From assembly GCA_003194525.1 (NCBI GenBank), contig NBIV01000001.1:930001-994000 (forward strand): 64,000 nt of DNA, written 5' to 3'. The notes beneath the pieces were generated by a model. It was not told the DNA's origin, did not search any database, and saw only the letters and a list, made by a program, of their open reading frames with translations. The DNA is from Gracilariopsis chorda. Lineage: Eukaryota; Rhodophyta; Florideophyceae; Gracilariales; Gracilariaceae. Made by a program: the position numbers and the translations under genes. The stretch's first letter is position 1. Every line of letters starts with the position of its first letter. Of this stretch, positions 10,505 through 19,764 are shown one piece after another.

Positions 10505-12463
10505 TCATCTTCCTCGTTCCAACCTTTGCCGATACTCCCCGACAGTCTCAACAGTCCACCCACCCTCCTCTTCGATGCATAACACCGTGTCATGAAAGTC
10601 CACCAACGATGGACGATTTCCAACACTCACACAGCTCATCCCCATATCCCTCACAATCCTGTACATGTCCCTTTCATTCTCCAAGTCGAGCGCCGAAGTC
10701 GACTCATCTAGAATCACAAACTTGGGCTTAGATATTAATACTCGCGCGAAAGCCAATCGCTGTTGCTCACCCAGACTCATACTGCGACTCAAATCTTCGC
10801 CAGTCACCCTTAAGCCCCCGTTGTTCCTCACTACGTACCCTAGATTCACTTGCTTCAGCGCTTCCATCACTTCTTCGTCACTCACGTCCTTCCGTTTGCT
10901 AGGGTAAATCACGTTCTCGCGAAGCGTTCCCAGCATTACAAAAGGTCGTTGAGGTAGGAATAGCGTGTTACTGACCGCTGGTTTCGTGATACTTCCTTCC
11001 CCACAACTCCATAACCCGCAAATCGCTCTCATCAACGAGCTCTTCCCAACCCCAGATCGTCCGACCACCAATAGCTTTTCCCCAGTACTCACTGTGAATC
11101 CAATTTTGTCCACAAGCCTTCTGAACGGTGCAGTCGGCGTGTGAACCGAAACATCTCGTACGTCAAGTTGCACCTTCCCTCCACTCTCATTCTCATTCTT
11201 CTCAACCTCTTGCATAGTCACTACAGACTGAGTTAAACTCTCCTCTGATTCCAAAGCGTCAGCCAGTCCCTTCAATCGTCGAGTGCCCGCCCCAAATTCA
11301 GCAATCGCCGCAAACTCCGAAACAATCAGCCCAAGCGACGACAAAACATGGTTGAACGAGAAGTAAACTTGACTCAGCACACCCAGTTGCACATGCCCCG
11401 CAAAATACCGCGGCGCAATCACAGCAGTGGGAACCACTTGCGCCCAATACCTGAACGACGACGACAAGTACTCCACTGTGCGCGTTAGCCCCAGGAGATT
11501 GATCTTATTGCGAACAAGTGCCGCGAATCGTTTTGAAAGCTCTGCGTTCTCCGACTCTTCGCCTCCGTAAAACGCAATGCTCTCTGTTGCATCTCGCACT
11601 CGCACAAGCCCAAATCGAAAATTTCCTTCTCGTACAGCCTGTTGTCTGTTAAGCGTCAGCAGTTGCTTTCCCACTCGCGCAATTACAACTGTGCCGACAA
11701 GGGAGTACCCTATGAGCAAGAACAATAGAGGCTTGTAAACGCGGTATAAGATCACAGAAAACACCAATAGGTCGAATGTTCCAACGCCGATCACTGTGAT
11801 GAATCGCACAGCTCGGGAAGTAAAGTTGTAAACGTCGTCGGAAATCCTCTGATCCGGGTTGTCAACATCGGCAATACCAAGCGACAGTTTGTAGTAATTG
11901 ACGTTCTCAAAATACCGTTTCAGGAGGTGGTTCGTCAGAGTACGTCTCCACATGAGTGCAAGTCGTTCTTTAACCCAGTTGAAAAGTGATAGAACAAAAG
12001 GGCCGATCACTACTGCAATTGAGTACAACAACAACAGCTTGCCAAACTTGGATACATCTTTGGCATTCAAACTGTTCCAAAAGAATTTTTGGATCATGCT
12101 TATCATTACTGCGTAGAGAGTGGCCATAAGAGCAAGTACTAATGTGGCCGCTGTCCACAAGTATGCTACGAAACGATGATCCCCCGAGTATAATGGCGCC
12201 GCTAGTTGACGTAATCCCAACAGTATTTCTTGCACTAGTTTGCGGTACTGAGGAAGGGCGTTGGAGTCCGAAAGGGTTGAAGGTACGCTTTGCTCAGTTT
12301 CTGTGGTCTGGTAGCCTATCTGTGGCGCAGAAGCTGTGACATGACGGGAACGTGCTAGTTTTGTGTTGCGTATTCGGTGCCGAGTGTTGAAGCGTGAGAC
12401 GCGGCGTACGCATGTGCGTGTGATTGACGGATTGAAGGAGACTGTTGAGATAAATGCCGACAT
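10505..12463 (-). CDS. ABC half-transporter of the ABCD/SbmA-BacA type, probably plastid-targeted
   Basis: This 652-residue protein has one membrane domain and one nucleotide-binding domain, the layout of ABCD and bacterial YddA/SbmA-like exporters. The first 60 residues are basic and Ser/Thr-rich without acidic residues, as in a plastid or mitochondrial transit peptide. Hydrophobic segments fill residues 95-420, including the family-typical NPDQRISDDV stretch. The ATPase part is complete: Walker A GRSGVGKSS at about 468-476, the SMSLGEQQRLAF signature near 561-572 and Walker B KFVILDEST just after. ABCD members carry fatty acyl-CoA in peroxisomes, while the plastid and cyanobacterial branch has uncertain cargo. 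Substrate and organelle are therefore inference. The gene is single-exon. Confidence 0.88.
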   Translation of the reverse strand: MSAFISTVSFNPSITRTCVRRVSRFNTRHRIRNTKLARSRHVTASAPQIGYQTTETEQSVPSTLSDSNALPQYRKLVQEILLGLRQLAAPLYSGDHRFVAYLWTAATLVLALMATLYAVMISMIQKFFWNSLNAKDVSKFGKLLLLYSIAVVIGPFVLSLFNWVKERLALMWRRTLTNHLLKRYFENVNYYKLSLGIADVDNPDQRISDDVYNFTSRAVRFITVIGVGTFDLLVFSVILYRVYKPLLFLLIGYSLVGTVVIARVGKQLLTLNRQQAVREGNFRFGLVRVRDATESIAFYGGEESENAELSKRFAALVRNKINLLGLTRTVEYLSSSFRYWAQVVPTAVIAPRYFAGHVQLGVLSQVYFSFNHVLSSLGLIVSEFAAIAEFGAGTRRLKGLADALESEESLTQSVVTMQEVEKNENESGGKVQLDVRDVSVHTPTAPFRRLVDKIGFTVSTGEKLLVVGRSGVGKSSLMRAICGLWSCGEGSITKPAVSNTLFLPQRPFVMLGTLRENVIYPSKRKDVSDEEVMEALKQVNLGYVVRNNGGLRVTGEDLSRSMSLGEQQRLAFARVLISKPKFVILDESTSALDLENERDMYRIVRDMGMSCVSVGNRPSLVDFHDTVLCIEEEGGWTVETVGEYRQRLERGR

Positions 12464-13797
12464 TGTGATACAGGGAGCAAGGTGAACGCAGATTGGGATG
12501 GAGGTACAGCTAGTGTGCAGAATTCTTCAAAAAGTACAAAGTCGGAGCTTTCACAGCGCTGGTCTTTTGTTCATGACCACTTTTCGCGTTGGTATTACGT
12601 CCCGGCGGTAGTGTTATTATACCGCCGTGCATGCTTCGCGGATTGTGATCGAAAGTCCAGATTTTGCGGCGTAGACCAGAAGCTGAGGTGGTGGCGGCAG
12701 CAATCTGAAAATGGGATACAGCTGTGTACAGCTGTAAGATGCAGCACTTCGGCTCCAAGCCCGCAGAGACCGGCCTTCATCGATTGGCCTTGATGGAGTA
12801 AATAGCGTTCCGTCGTAGCTACCCAATATGCCAAGCATCACAACAAATTCGAATACCAAAGGTACCGTTGGTAAGGGTTACCGCACGGTGTCCTATCAAC
12901 CTGCAAGGTCCCACAGTCGTACCGTTGCAGAGGAAGATTCCGGTTCTCTGCCAGGAGAAAACCTGAATGTGGTCGAAGAGAAACATCAAATCCACCTGGG
13001 TTGCAAAGTTGTGCACTGCTGTGTTCTCCCTTACAAGGGTATTGCATTACTGAAATCTCTCAAGCAATACAGTAAATAGCATTTGTATCTTTTGGGGGTC
13101 AAGTGCAATAACCATGTAAAAATGGTGCCTTCATCGTAAAGCATATTCAGGAGCAGCATGAGTGCATGGCAAGCAGCTGAGCTGCATCAATTTCCGGTAT
13201 TGGCTCTACACAAGGGCCGCCTTTGTATAAATACATATCATGTATACGGAGCAAGACACAAATTTTGCCACCGATACGTACTCGAGCTTCCTAAATGTCA
13301 ACGAGGACGTACCTGCGTGGCATGGTGAAGCATCCCCATTTTGCCCTATCTTCCATCCGGCTTGCGGAGTACGCGAGCAGCGTACGCCGGTCAAATCCAG
13401 GGACGGAGTACCACACCATCCTCCCGCGCGTGGAAAGGACGGTCCTGCAACTGACAGCAGCCGCAGTGAACCGACGTCGCCTTAGCTCCCCCAGGGGGTC
13501 ACCGGAACCCCTGCTCACCCCGTGTAGCGGCCACCCCAAAATCATAAACAAAGGCTTTCGTTCGTTCGTTCCATCCAACATTCCGTGGGCTCCGCTTCCA
13601 TGCGGATAACACAGCAATAACAGAACGACGCTAGAAGGTCCGACATATCACCAATCCCGCCTCTTTCTTCACGAACCAATCAGAACACCAAAACCTCCCC
13701 GGCAAACCAGATATAACCGTTCAAAGTCTAGAACCCCCAAGAAGAATAGAACGGAAATAAGGCAATATACAATGTAGTCAAGCCGTACAAAACCATC
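12464..13797. other. Intergenic region, no gene recognised
   Basis: The 1.3 kb between the start of the ABC gene and the 3' end of the next minus-strand gene holds only short overlapping frames on both strands. Examples are 13295-13609 plus and 13291-13617 minus, neither with a recognisable motif. A CAG/GTACGT donor-like site occurs on the minus strand near 13315, but I could not join it to a coherent protein. The string GGTACCGTTGGTAA at about 12860 recalls motifs near 26150 and 45205. Confidence 0.35.
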
Positions 13798-15873
13798 TCA
13801 TTTAGGGCGTCCAAAATGAACCCCAGCCAGAAGCACTTTCACCTTGCCAGATAGTCGAACAGCCCCCTCAGTGAACGAACTCCAGTTACTCCCAAGAAGC
13901 GTTGGAACTTTGGACAATAACACAATATCTGCAAGTGCCAATTTAGCACACTCAACATCGCGAGTCACACAGTCCTCCTCTCTAGCAATGCTAAAGATCC
14001 GGTGCGACCCAAACTTGCGTTCAAGTTCCAAGATCGCAGCTCTGGTATCAGCGGCCACGAAAAACTTATACCGCACGTTCAGGCGCATGATCTTCGCTTC
14101 AAACGTCTTGAGGCCTGTCACCCGCCTCCAGTGATCCGTCACGCGCGAACTGTTTCCATAAAACTCTTCGCTCACGCCCTTAATGTCGTTCTCAATTGTT
14201 CGCGAGCGGATGTGCACCCCGACCATGCGCCTGATATTGGTGAACGACGGGTCCTGCACCAGATACATGATTTCGGCATTCGGCACAAGAGTTTCACGCA
14301 TCGTCTTCCAGTATTTTGACGTGGTGGAAATGATCCTGGGTGTGAAACTAGAGCGTACCACGTATGCAGTCTTTGCATATACATGCCGTCCAGTGCGAGG
14401 GTTGACCAGTTCAGTCAGCGGATTATGAATATGCTTACCATTGAAGCGCATGAAGTTGTAAAAGTCGACGGTTCGCATGGCGTGGTCCTTGGTGCTAGCG
14501 TCGCCGGGCGGCCAGTTCATGTTGAGCTTCTCCACAAGCACAATGTCATTAGCAAACAAATCAGAGAAGCGACAGTTCAAGTGAACATCGGCCTCCCAAA
14601 CCAAAACAAGTACCCGGCCGGTGATTTTAGCAATGGCCATAGCAGAACCCAAGGCCCTCAATCGATTGCCCAATCCGTATTGGGCATGGATGAAAAACGC
14701 TCGTTTCGAAGTTGATCGATCCAACTCACGCAGCAGTTTTCGGCACGAGAAATCCGACATGCCTTCGATAAAAATGTGCGGAACGGCGTACACGCGGTTC
14801 AGCACGTCTCGAATCTCGGAGGTAGTCAAGGATGGAAAAGTCCAGTCCTCGAGGTAATGCTGCCATGCTGACTTGAAAGCGGGATTCGGCTTGAATAATG
14901 AGGGTATGAGCATTACCCCGGGGGATACCGATGCGTAGCGTCCCTCTACGGGTTGGTGCGCCCTGTAAAAAATATGCCTGTCCACTAGTGCTGCGACATT
15001 GTCAAGCGGATAGCCTCCAGCGCCGTAGTTGGTGTAGTAGTTGATTTGAAACTCACTCCAGTCTGACGAATTAGGGGTGAGCTGCAGATTGCTAAGATAT
15101 ATAAGCATGACGTTATGGTGATGGTATGGGGGCAACAATGCGAGGGGTTCGGTTCCGAACGGCTCGCCGCCCCGCTGAAGATCCCACAAGACGAGCAAAA
15201 AGCGGTTGGTATTCTTGGCATAGGAAATAGCCGAAGCAATGGCTTCAAGTCTAGAGGAGGGATCTTTACCGACGACGTGTAGAATGAAAAGACGACGTGG
15301 TGCTGTGTGACTGTCACTCTGGGTGGTTTGCAGCTTGGTCAACAATAAAAACCTCTCATTGGGCGGTATTTTGTTGGTGAGACTCGGTGGAAGATCGAAC
15401 GCATTAGCGAGAGAAGTTGTGACAGATGTGTGGTGATGCGGATTGAAGAGGTCATGAGACGAAGAGGGATAGGAGTTAGGTTGTGCAATGTCGATTGAGG
15501 GTACGATTTGAGAAGGTATAAGAGAGGTGTATGGCGATGAGTTTTGATGGATGATAAGCAAGCATGTTAGCAGAGTTAGCGAGAGAGTGCAAAAAGCACC
15601 GACGACGAACGAAATGCATGGCGGGAAGGCAAGCTTGCGATGGACGGACCCTCGGTGCAAGAAGAGGACAAAAGTATACGGAAACCGAAGAAGACGCCGC
15701 GCCAGACGAGCAAGGATTGCAGGCTTTCTCGAGGAGGACTTTCGAGTTAAAGGGGGGTTGAAGACGGGTTGCTTGGAGCGACGAGAGTCGACCGTGGTGG
15801 CGTTAGTGGAGGTGGAAGAGGTGGTGCATATGGTATCCGAAACGGCGTCATTGCGCTCCGAGTGGGGTCCCAT
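13798..15873 (-). CDS. NodZ/O-FucT-like glycosyltransferase with internal domain duplication
   Basis: This is a 691-residue type II membrane protein. A basic cytosolic N-terminus is followed by one hydrophobic anchor (FVVGAFCTLSLTLLTCLLII, about residue 120), consistent with the Golgi. The C-terminal half shows the fucosyltransferase fold signs YGLGNRLRALGSAMAIAK (from about residue 400) and VGVHIRSRT (about 550), resembling GT23/NodZ/O-FucT enzymes. A second, degenerate copy of the same block lies about 200 residues earlier (SSRLEAIASAISYAKNTNR, then LLVLWDL) and lacks the GxGNR motif. The last domain ends with LLSKVPTLLGSNWSSFTEGA, as expected for the sugar-nucleotide site. The ATG at 15873 was chosen because upstream frame sequence is Cys/Pro-rich and unlike protein. 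A role in cell-wall galactan or glycoprotein decoration is inference. Confidence 0.72.
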   Translation of the reverse strand: MGPHSERNDAVSDTICTTSSTSTNATTVDSRRSKQPVFNPPLTRKSSSRKPAILARLARRLLRFPYTFVLFLHRGSVHRKLAFPPCISFVVGAFCTLSLTLLTCLLIIHQNSSPYTSLIPSQIVPSIDIAQPNSYPSSSHDLFNPHHHTSVTTSLANAFDLPPSLTNKIPPNERFLLLTKLQTTQSDSHTAPRRLFILHVVGKDPSSRLEAIASAISYAKNTNRFLLVLWDLQRGGEPFGTEPLALLPPYHHHNVMLIYLSNLQLTPNSSDWSEFQINYYTNYGAGGYPLDNVAALVDRHIFYRAHQPVEGRYASVSPGVMLIPSLFKPNPAFKSAWQHYLEDWTFPSLTTSEIRDVLNRVYAVPHIFIEGMSDFSCRKLLRELDRSTSKRAFFIHAQYGLGNRLRALGSAMAIAKITGRVLVLVWEADVHLNCRFSDLFANDIVLVEKLNMNWPPGDASTKDHAMRTVDFYNFMRFNGKHIHNPLTELVNPRTGRHVYAKTAYVVRSSFTPRIISTTSKYWKTMRETLVPNAEIMYLVQDPSFTNIRRMVGVHIRSRTIENDIKGVSEEFYGNSSRVTDHWRRVTGLKTFEAKIMRLNVRYKFFVAADTRAAILELERKFGSHRIFSIAREEDCVTRDVECAKLALADIVLLSKVPTLLGSNWSSFTEGAVRLSGKVKVLLAGVHFGRPK

Positions 15874-16876
15874 CTGCGCACGAAAAGCGAGACACAGCGG
15901 GTTAGAACGAAACGGGGCACCGAGAACGCAGCAGACGGGTGTACAGATGAAGTGAAACGGGCGCAGAATACGGCATTCAAGAGACAGGGCACAGCGCGGA
16001 GGCTGTTGAGCGCAGGTATTCAGGCGACTCGCGCTGCTCAGGGTGGGCACTTGCGTTTGGCGCTGGGCGGCGGAGCACCCTTGAATTGGCTGCGCCACGC
16101 GGCGTGAATTGTTGTCTTTTCTGGCCTGTTCATGAGCGACGCGCGCATCCCTGTATCTACACAGTCCGTATTACTGTACAAGGGTTATTCTCACGGAGTA
16201 TATGCCCTGCTGTGCTGGGGCCCGTTCTGTCAGGCGCGGCGCCTCGCCGTGGTGCATTGCGCTTTTTCGAGATTTTAACATTAAAATGCGCTACCGCTGG
16301 TACTAGGGTTACCAACTTGGTAGCCGTGATGGCCTTTTGTATGCGCGGCTTCCTTGTTGGGCAAAGAAAGGTACTATGTACAGTTATGCATGCTGTGCGC
16401 GTCGCACATCTTGCCGCCTGCATCCAGAGTTACCGTTGGTGGTCTACCTGCGTATCTATCTATTGCAAGGGATAGAGTGTGTCGCTCGCTCGGCTTCGGG
16501 GAGTTTTATCCTACACTTCAGAATCTGAAATTCAGATACAGTAAAGTTATCTAACAGTTGTCCTATGCTGCCGTTGCATCGCTCCTCTTCGCGCAAAGAT
16601 CATCGGCTGCTGCCGTATGTGGCAAACGCGCCCCCCTGACAACAATGCGTACTTACAAGGTCCGCCTAAATTCCCCAAACCTCTGCCATCGCTGTCAGCA
16701 CCTTACTGCGGTTACTGCGGAGGGTGTACCCTTCGGGGGAACCCCAAGTAACCCTTTTCTCCGCCGCATTGCCACCAGCATGATGATGCCCTGAAGATGT
16801 CATCGACCCTCGTACCTGCAAATACCTCTGCTTCCAAACCCACCTCTTCGTATCGCTCACCACCTGAAAACGTTCA
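15874..16876. promoter_or_regulatory. Divergent intergenic region between two glycosyltransferases
   Basis: One kb between the opposite-facing starts of the NodZ-like and GT77-like genes. It includes short frames only. Near 16290-16325 there is an imperfect inverted repeat (GCTACC...GGTAGC) with GTTACCAACTTGGTAGC. A 70-codon ATG frame at 16797-17009 overlaps the GT77 start in another register and could be an upstream ORF. Confidence 0.35.
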
Positions 16877-18070
16877 ATGGACCACCACCGCTCTCATCGA
16901 CCCGCACGCCAAACTCCGTCATCCCCGTCCAAACAAACTCTCCCCCGAGCAAGGAGAACCACAGCCAAGAAGCTTCGACGTCTCTGTCAAACCCACTCAG
17001 CCGTCATAGCTTTTGTTTCTTTATTGCTAACCATATGCATTATCTTCGCTGCACTGGACTATTTAACCTCTGCGGCAAGCCAACCAGACGCAAAAGTCCC
17101 CCAAGCACGTACATCGCTCTCGCCCACTCATAACCATCACGACACAGGCTCACTTCAACAGTTAGACGCCCTACTACAACCGCTAGCCCTTACATCACCC
17201 AAATACAACACCTCAAAATTGATCATCATCACAGCAGTCAATTACGCTTATCGTCAACTCGCCCTTAACTTCATCTGCAACTTACAACAACTCCAAATCT
17301 CAAACTATCTAATCCTCGCAATGGACAAATCAGTATACAACTATCTTCTCAATCACCGCGCCAACGTCTTTTTCCACCAGCAAACAACACCCACTCTCCA
17401 CAGACGTCCCCAATCCCTTTCCTCCCTTTCAGAATCCCACTTCGGTACTGCCCTCTTCATAGAAACCTCAAGACGAAAGTCGCAACTCGTTTTAAGCATT
17501 CTCCGACTCGGATACAACGTCATTTTCTCTGACGTCGACGTCGCACTTCTCCAAAACCCCATCCCACACCTCCTTTCCTACAACTCCGACATCGTAATCC
17601 AATCCGATCGCCCGCACTTTCTACAAGACGCCCCGCTCAACTACAATATCAACTCCGGTTTCTATCTAGTTCGTCCCAGTGCGCGTACAACCACAGCCTT
17701 TCGAGCCATTCTCAAGTACTCGCAAGCCATACGCCGTTCCGAACAAAAAGCCTTCAACTACGTTTTATGCGGCGCTTTCAAGACCGACCACGCCGGCCCA
17801 GGTCTGCGCATTGGCACCGACCGATGCACGTACTCGCGTACGGACGCTACTGTGTGTGTGCTTCCATTGGAAGCCTTTCCCAACGGCAGTGACCAGTCTC
17901 TCTGGTCCAATGCAACAACGCGTTTCACAGAACAGCACCCCAATGTAGTAGCCGTTCACGCCAACTACGTCAATGGTCTCGCAGCAAAGATAGATAGATT
18001 ACGCACCATCGGGTATTGGTTCCTGCCTTCACAAAGCACACAAACAGCGCAATGCATTTTCCCATCCTGA
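16877..18070 (+). CDS. GT77-like nucleotide-diphospho-sugar transferase, type II membrane protein
   Basis: This is a 397-residue single-exon Golgi-type glycosyltransferase. A basic N-terminus of 40 residues precedes one transmembrane anchor at residues 41-62. The luminal part shows the Nucleotid_trans pattern of the GT77 family: a strand block KLIIITAVNYAYRQLALNF, the metal-binding DVD in NVIFSDVDVALLQNP (residues 219-221), NSGFYLVRPS, and a later AVHANYVNG block. In plants and Chlamydomonas, GT77 members add arabinose, xylose or galactose to wall and hydroxyproline glycans. The sugar used here cannot be told from sequence. It lies between two other sugar-transfer genes and ends 129 bases from the convergent NDUFA9 gene. 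Confidence 0.8.
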   Translation: MDHHRSHRPARQTPSSPSKQTLPRARRTTAKKLRRLCQTHSAVIAFVSLLLTICIIFAALDYLTSAASQPDAKVPQARTSLSPTHNHHDTGSLQQLDALLQPLALTSPKYNTSKLIIITAVNYAYRQLALNFICNLQQLQISNYLILAMDKSVYNYLLNHRANVFFHQQTTPTLHRRPQSLSSLSESHFGTALFIETSRRKSQLVLSILRLGYNVIFSDVDVALLQNPIPHLLSYNSDIVIQSDRPHFLQDAPLNYNINSGFYLVRPSARTTTAFRAILKYSQAIRRSEQKAFNYVLCGAFKTDHAGPGLRIGTDRCTYSRTDATVCVLPLEAFPNGSDQSLWSNATTRFTEQHPNVVAVHANYVNGLAAKIDRLRTIGYWFLPSQSTQTAQCIFPS

Positions 18071-18199
18071 ACGAATGCATTCTCACTAAAAAACACAAGC
18101 TGCCGTCACTTTCGCGAAACAAGATGCAAAATGTTGCAGAAACAAGACAAAAGAGAAGAGATGGTGCATGCTTTTATGCTGCGTGGAGGCGCGCGATGA

Positions 18200-19252
18200 C
18201 TAGTCTACGTAGAAGAGGCTGCTGCGATCTCCTCCACGTCGGAATCGCCGCAAGATCTCTTGACTAATATCGGAATGCACACTAAGCGCAACAGCATCAA
18301 GATCTTCAAAGCGAAGTACATCTTGTTTTGAGGTATCCAAAACGACTTGTGCACTCTCCACGCTGACCTGGTCGGACGTATACTCAGGGTGCGGATTGAG
18401 CACCGGCAATCTAGCGCCCGCGAATTTGAAGATGAATTGCATAAGCTTGGCCGGCACAGGCAGGAAGCGTGCATCGCGCTTAATGGATGTTGAGACGAAG
18501 TCGTACAGTTCCCGAACTGTGAGTACATCTGGCCCTCCCAGTTCTAAAGTCTTGCCTGCAAATCTGTCCGGATCTCTGGCAGCGGCTGCGACAACGCTTG
18601 CAACATCGTTGACCCACACGGGTTGAATTGTGGATTCGCCGTCATTCGCCAAGGGAACAAATGGTAAGCGCATAATGTTGTTGGCCATTCGCGTTAACAA
18701 GCGATCCTCGGAGCCGAACATATCCGTAGGACGAACAATGGTGGCATCGGGAAATACATCTCGTATTACGGTTTCGCCCTCTTTTTTGGTGCGCAGCCAT
18801 TCACTCGAACAGTCTGCAAGCGGGGCGGCGGTGGATACGTGGACGAAATGAGATACTCCCTCCTCGCGAGCAATTTCGGCAAGCGCCTTCGTAGAATGTA
18901 CATGAACGTCTGCAAACTTGTAATTGAGCGTTTCGTAATGCTTTCCGATAAGGTTGATGACGACGGAGGACCCGCGCACACTCTCTCGTATCGATTGTTC
19001 ATCACGCAGTTCAAAAGGAAGAGGAACAATCTGACCGAGATCGCCCATGACTTTGAGGTGACGCGAGTAGAGCTCATCGCCGCGATAGGGGACGGTGAGC
19101 TGGGACCCGATACGTCCAAGATGGTTGACGACATATCGACCGAGAAAGCCGGTGGATCCGAAGACGGTGGCGGCAATTCCGCTAACAGAGGATCTGCCAC
19201 CGCTTCCGCGCGCTGCGAGGGTGGCGGCGGCCACCAAGGTCGTGGAAGCCAT
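18200..19252 (-). CDS. NDUFA9: NDUFA9-like subunit of mitochondrial complex I (atypical SDR)
   Basis: This 350-residue protein matches the 39-kDa accessory subunit of NADH:ubiquinone oxidoreductase, an inactive-type short-chain dehydrogenase fold that binds NADPH in the matrix arm. The nucleotide-binding loop reads ATVFGSTGFLGRYVVNHLG (residues 29-47). VINLIGKHYET and HVSTAAP follow, then IVRPTDMFGSEDRLL, a hallmark of this subunit, and TIQPVWVNDVA. The first 25 residues (Ala, Arg, Ser and Thr, no acid) look like a mitochondrial presequence. The longer frame to 19273 begins with TTG, so the ATG at 19252 is used. The gene is single-exon and divergent from the GT14-like gene. Confidence 0.9.
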   Translation of the reverse strand: MASTTLVAAATLAARGSGGRSSVSGIAATVFGSTGFLGRYVVNHLGRIGSQLTVPYRGDELYSRHLKVMGDLGQIVPLPFELRDEQSIRESVRGSSVVINLIGKHYETLNYKFADVHVHSTKALAEIAREEGVSHFVHVSTAAPLADCSSEWLRTKKEGETVIRDVFPDATIVRPTDMFGSEDRLLTRMANNIMRLPFVPLANDGESTIQPVWVNDVASVVAAAARDPDRFAGKTLELGGPDVLTVRELYDFVSTSIKRDARFLPVPAKLMQFIFKFAGARLPVLNPHPEYTSDQVSVESAQVVLDTSKQDVLRFEDLDAVALSVHSDISQEILRRFRRGGDRSSLFYVD

Positions 19253-19764
19253 CGCTGACGAAGCGGGAAGCAAGCAACGCCAAGCAGCAGGCGGAGACGC
19301 CTGTGGTCACAGTGTGGTGGTGCTGCGAGCACGGCACAGCAACGAGATGGCGCACACACGAGGACACAGCGCCCCGTGTCCACGCGTCCGTGTATGACAC
19401 GTGGATGGGCCACGAAGGTGCCGGCAATGGTGCCATCAGTGCATGTGGCGAGTGCAGCGGGACGCACAAGTGGCCCAATGGGGTGGCGACGGCGTGCTGC
19501 GTGGCAGCGAACGTGTAGCGCAGCAGCCAGCATGGCGCGCGGTGCAGCGTAACTTATGTTTCGAGTGCTCTGCTCGGTTTACAGTGTGTGCGCCGCGTTT
19601 AACGCCCGACTGCCCGTGTTTCCAACAAGCGAACACCCCCTTCTTGGGTCAGACACGTTCGGGCGCTGCCCGTCCAATCCCATCCACATCCGTCCCTCTC
19701 CCCGTCGCGCCCAGTCCATGCCGCTCAGCTCCGACCGCCTCGCAGTACCTCTCACTCTGCCATC
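19253..19764. promoter_or_regulatory. Divergent promoter region NDUFA9 / GT14
   Basis: About 0.5 kb of GC-rich DNA separates the two start codons. Frames run through it on both strands without motifs. No unmistakable TATA box was seen. Confidence 0.35.

Noticed and set aside
13291-13617. Possible spliced gene on the minus strand with a GTACGT donor near 13315
   Set aside because: No acceptor gave a coherent continuation and the peptide is not recognisable.
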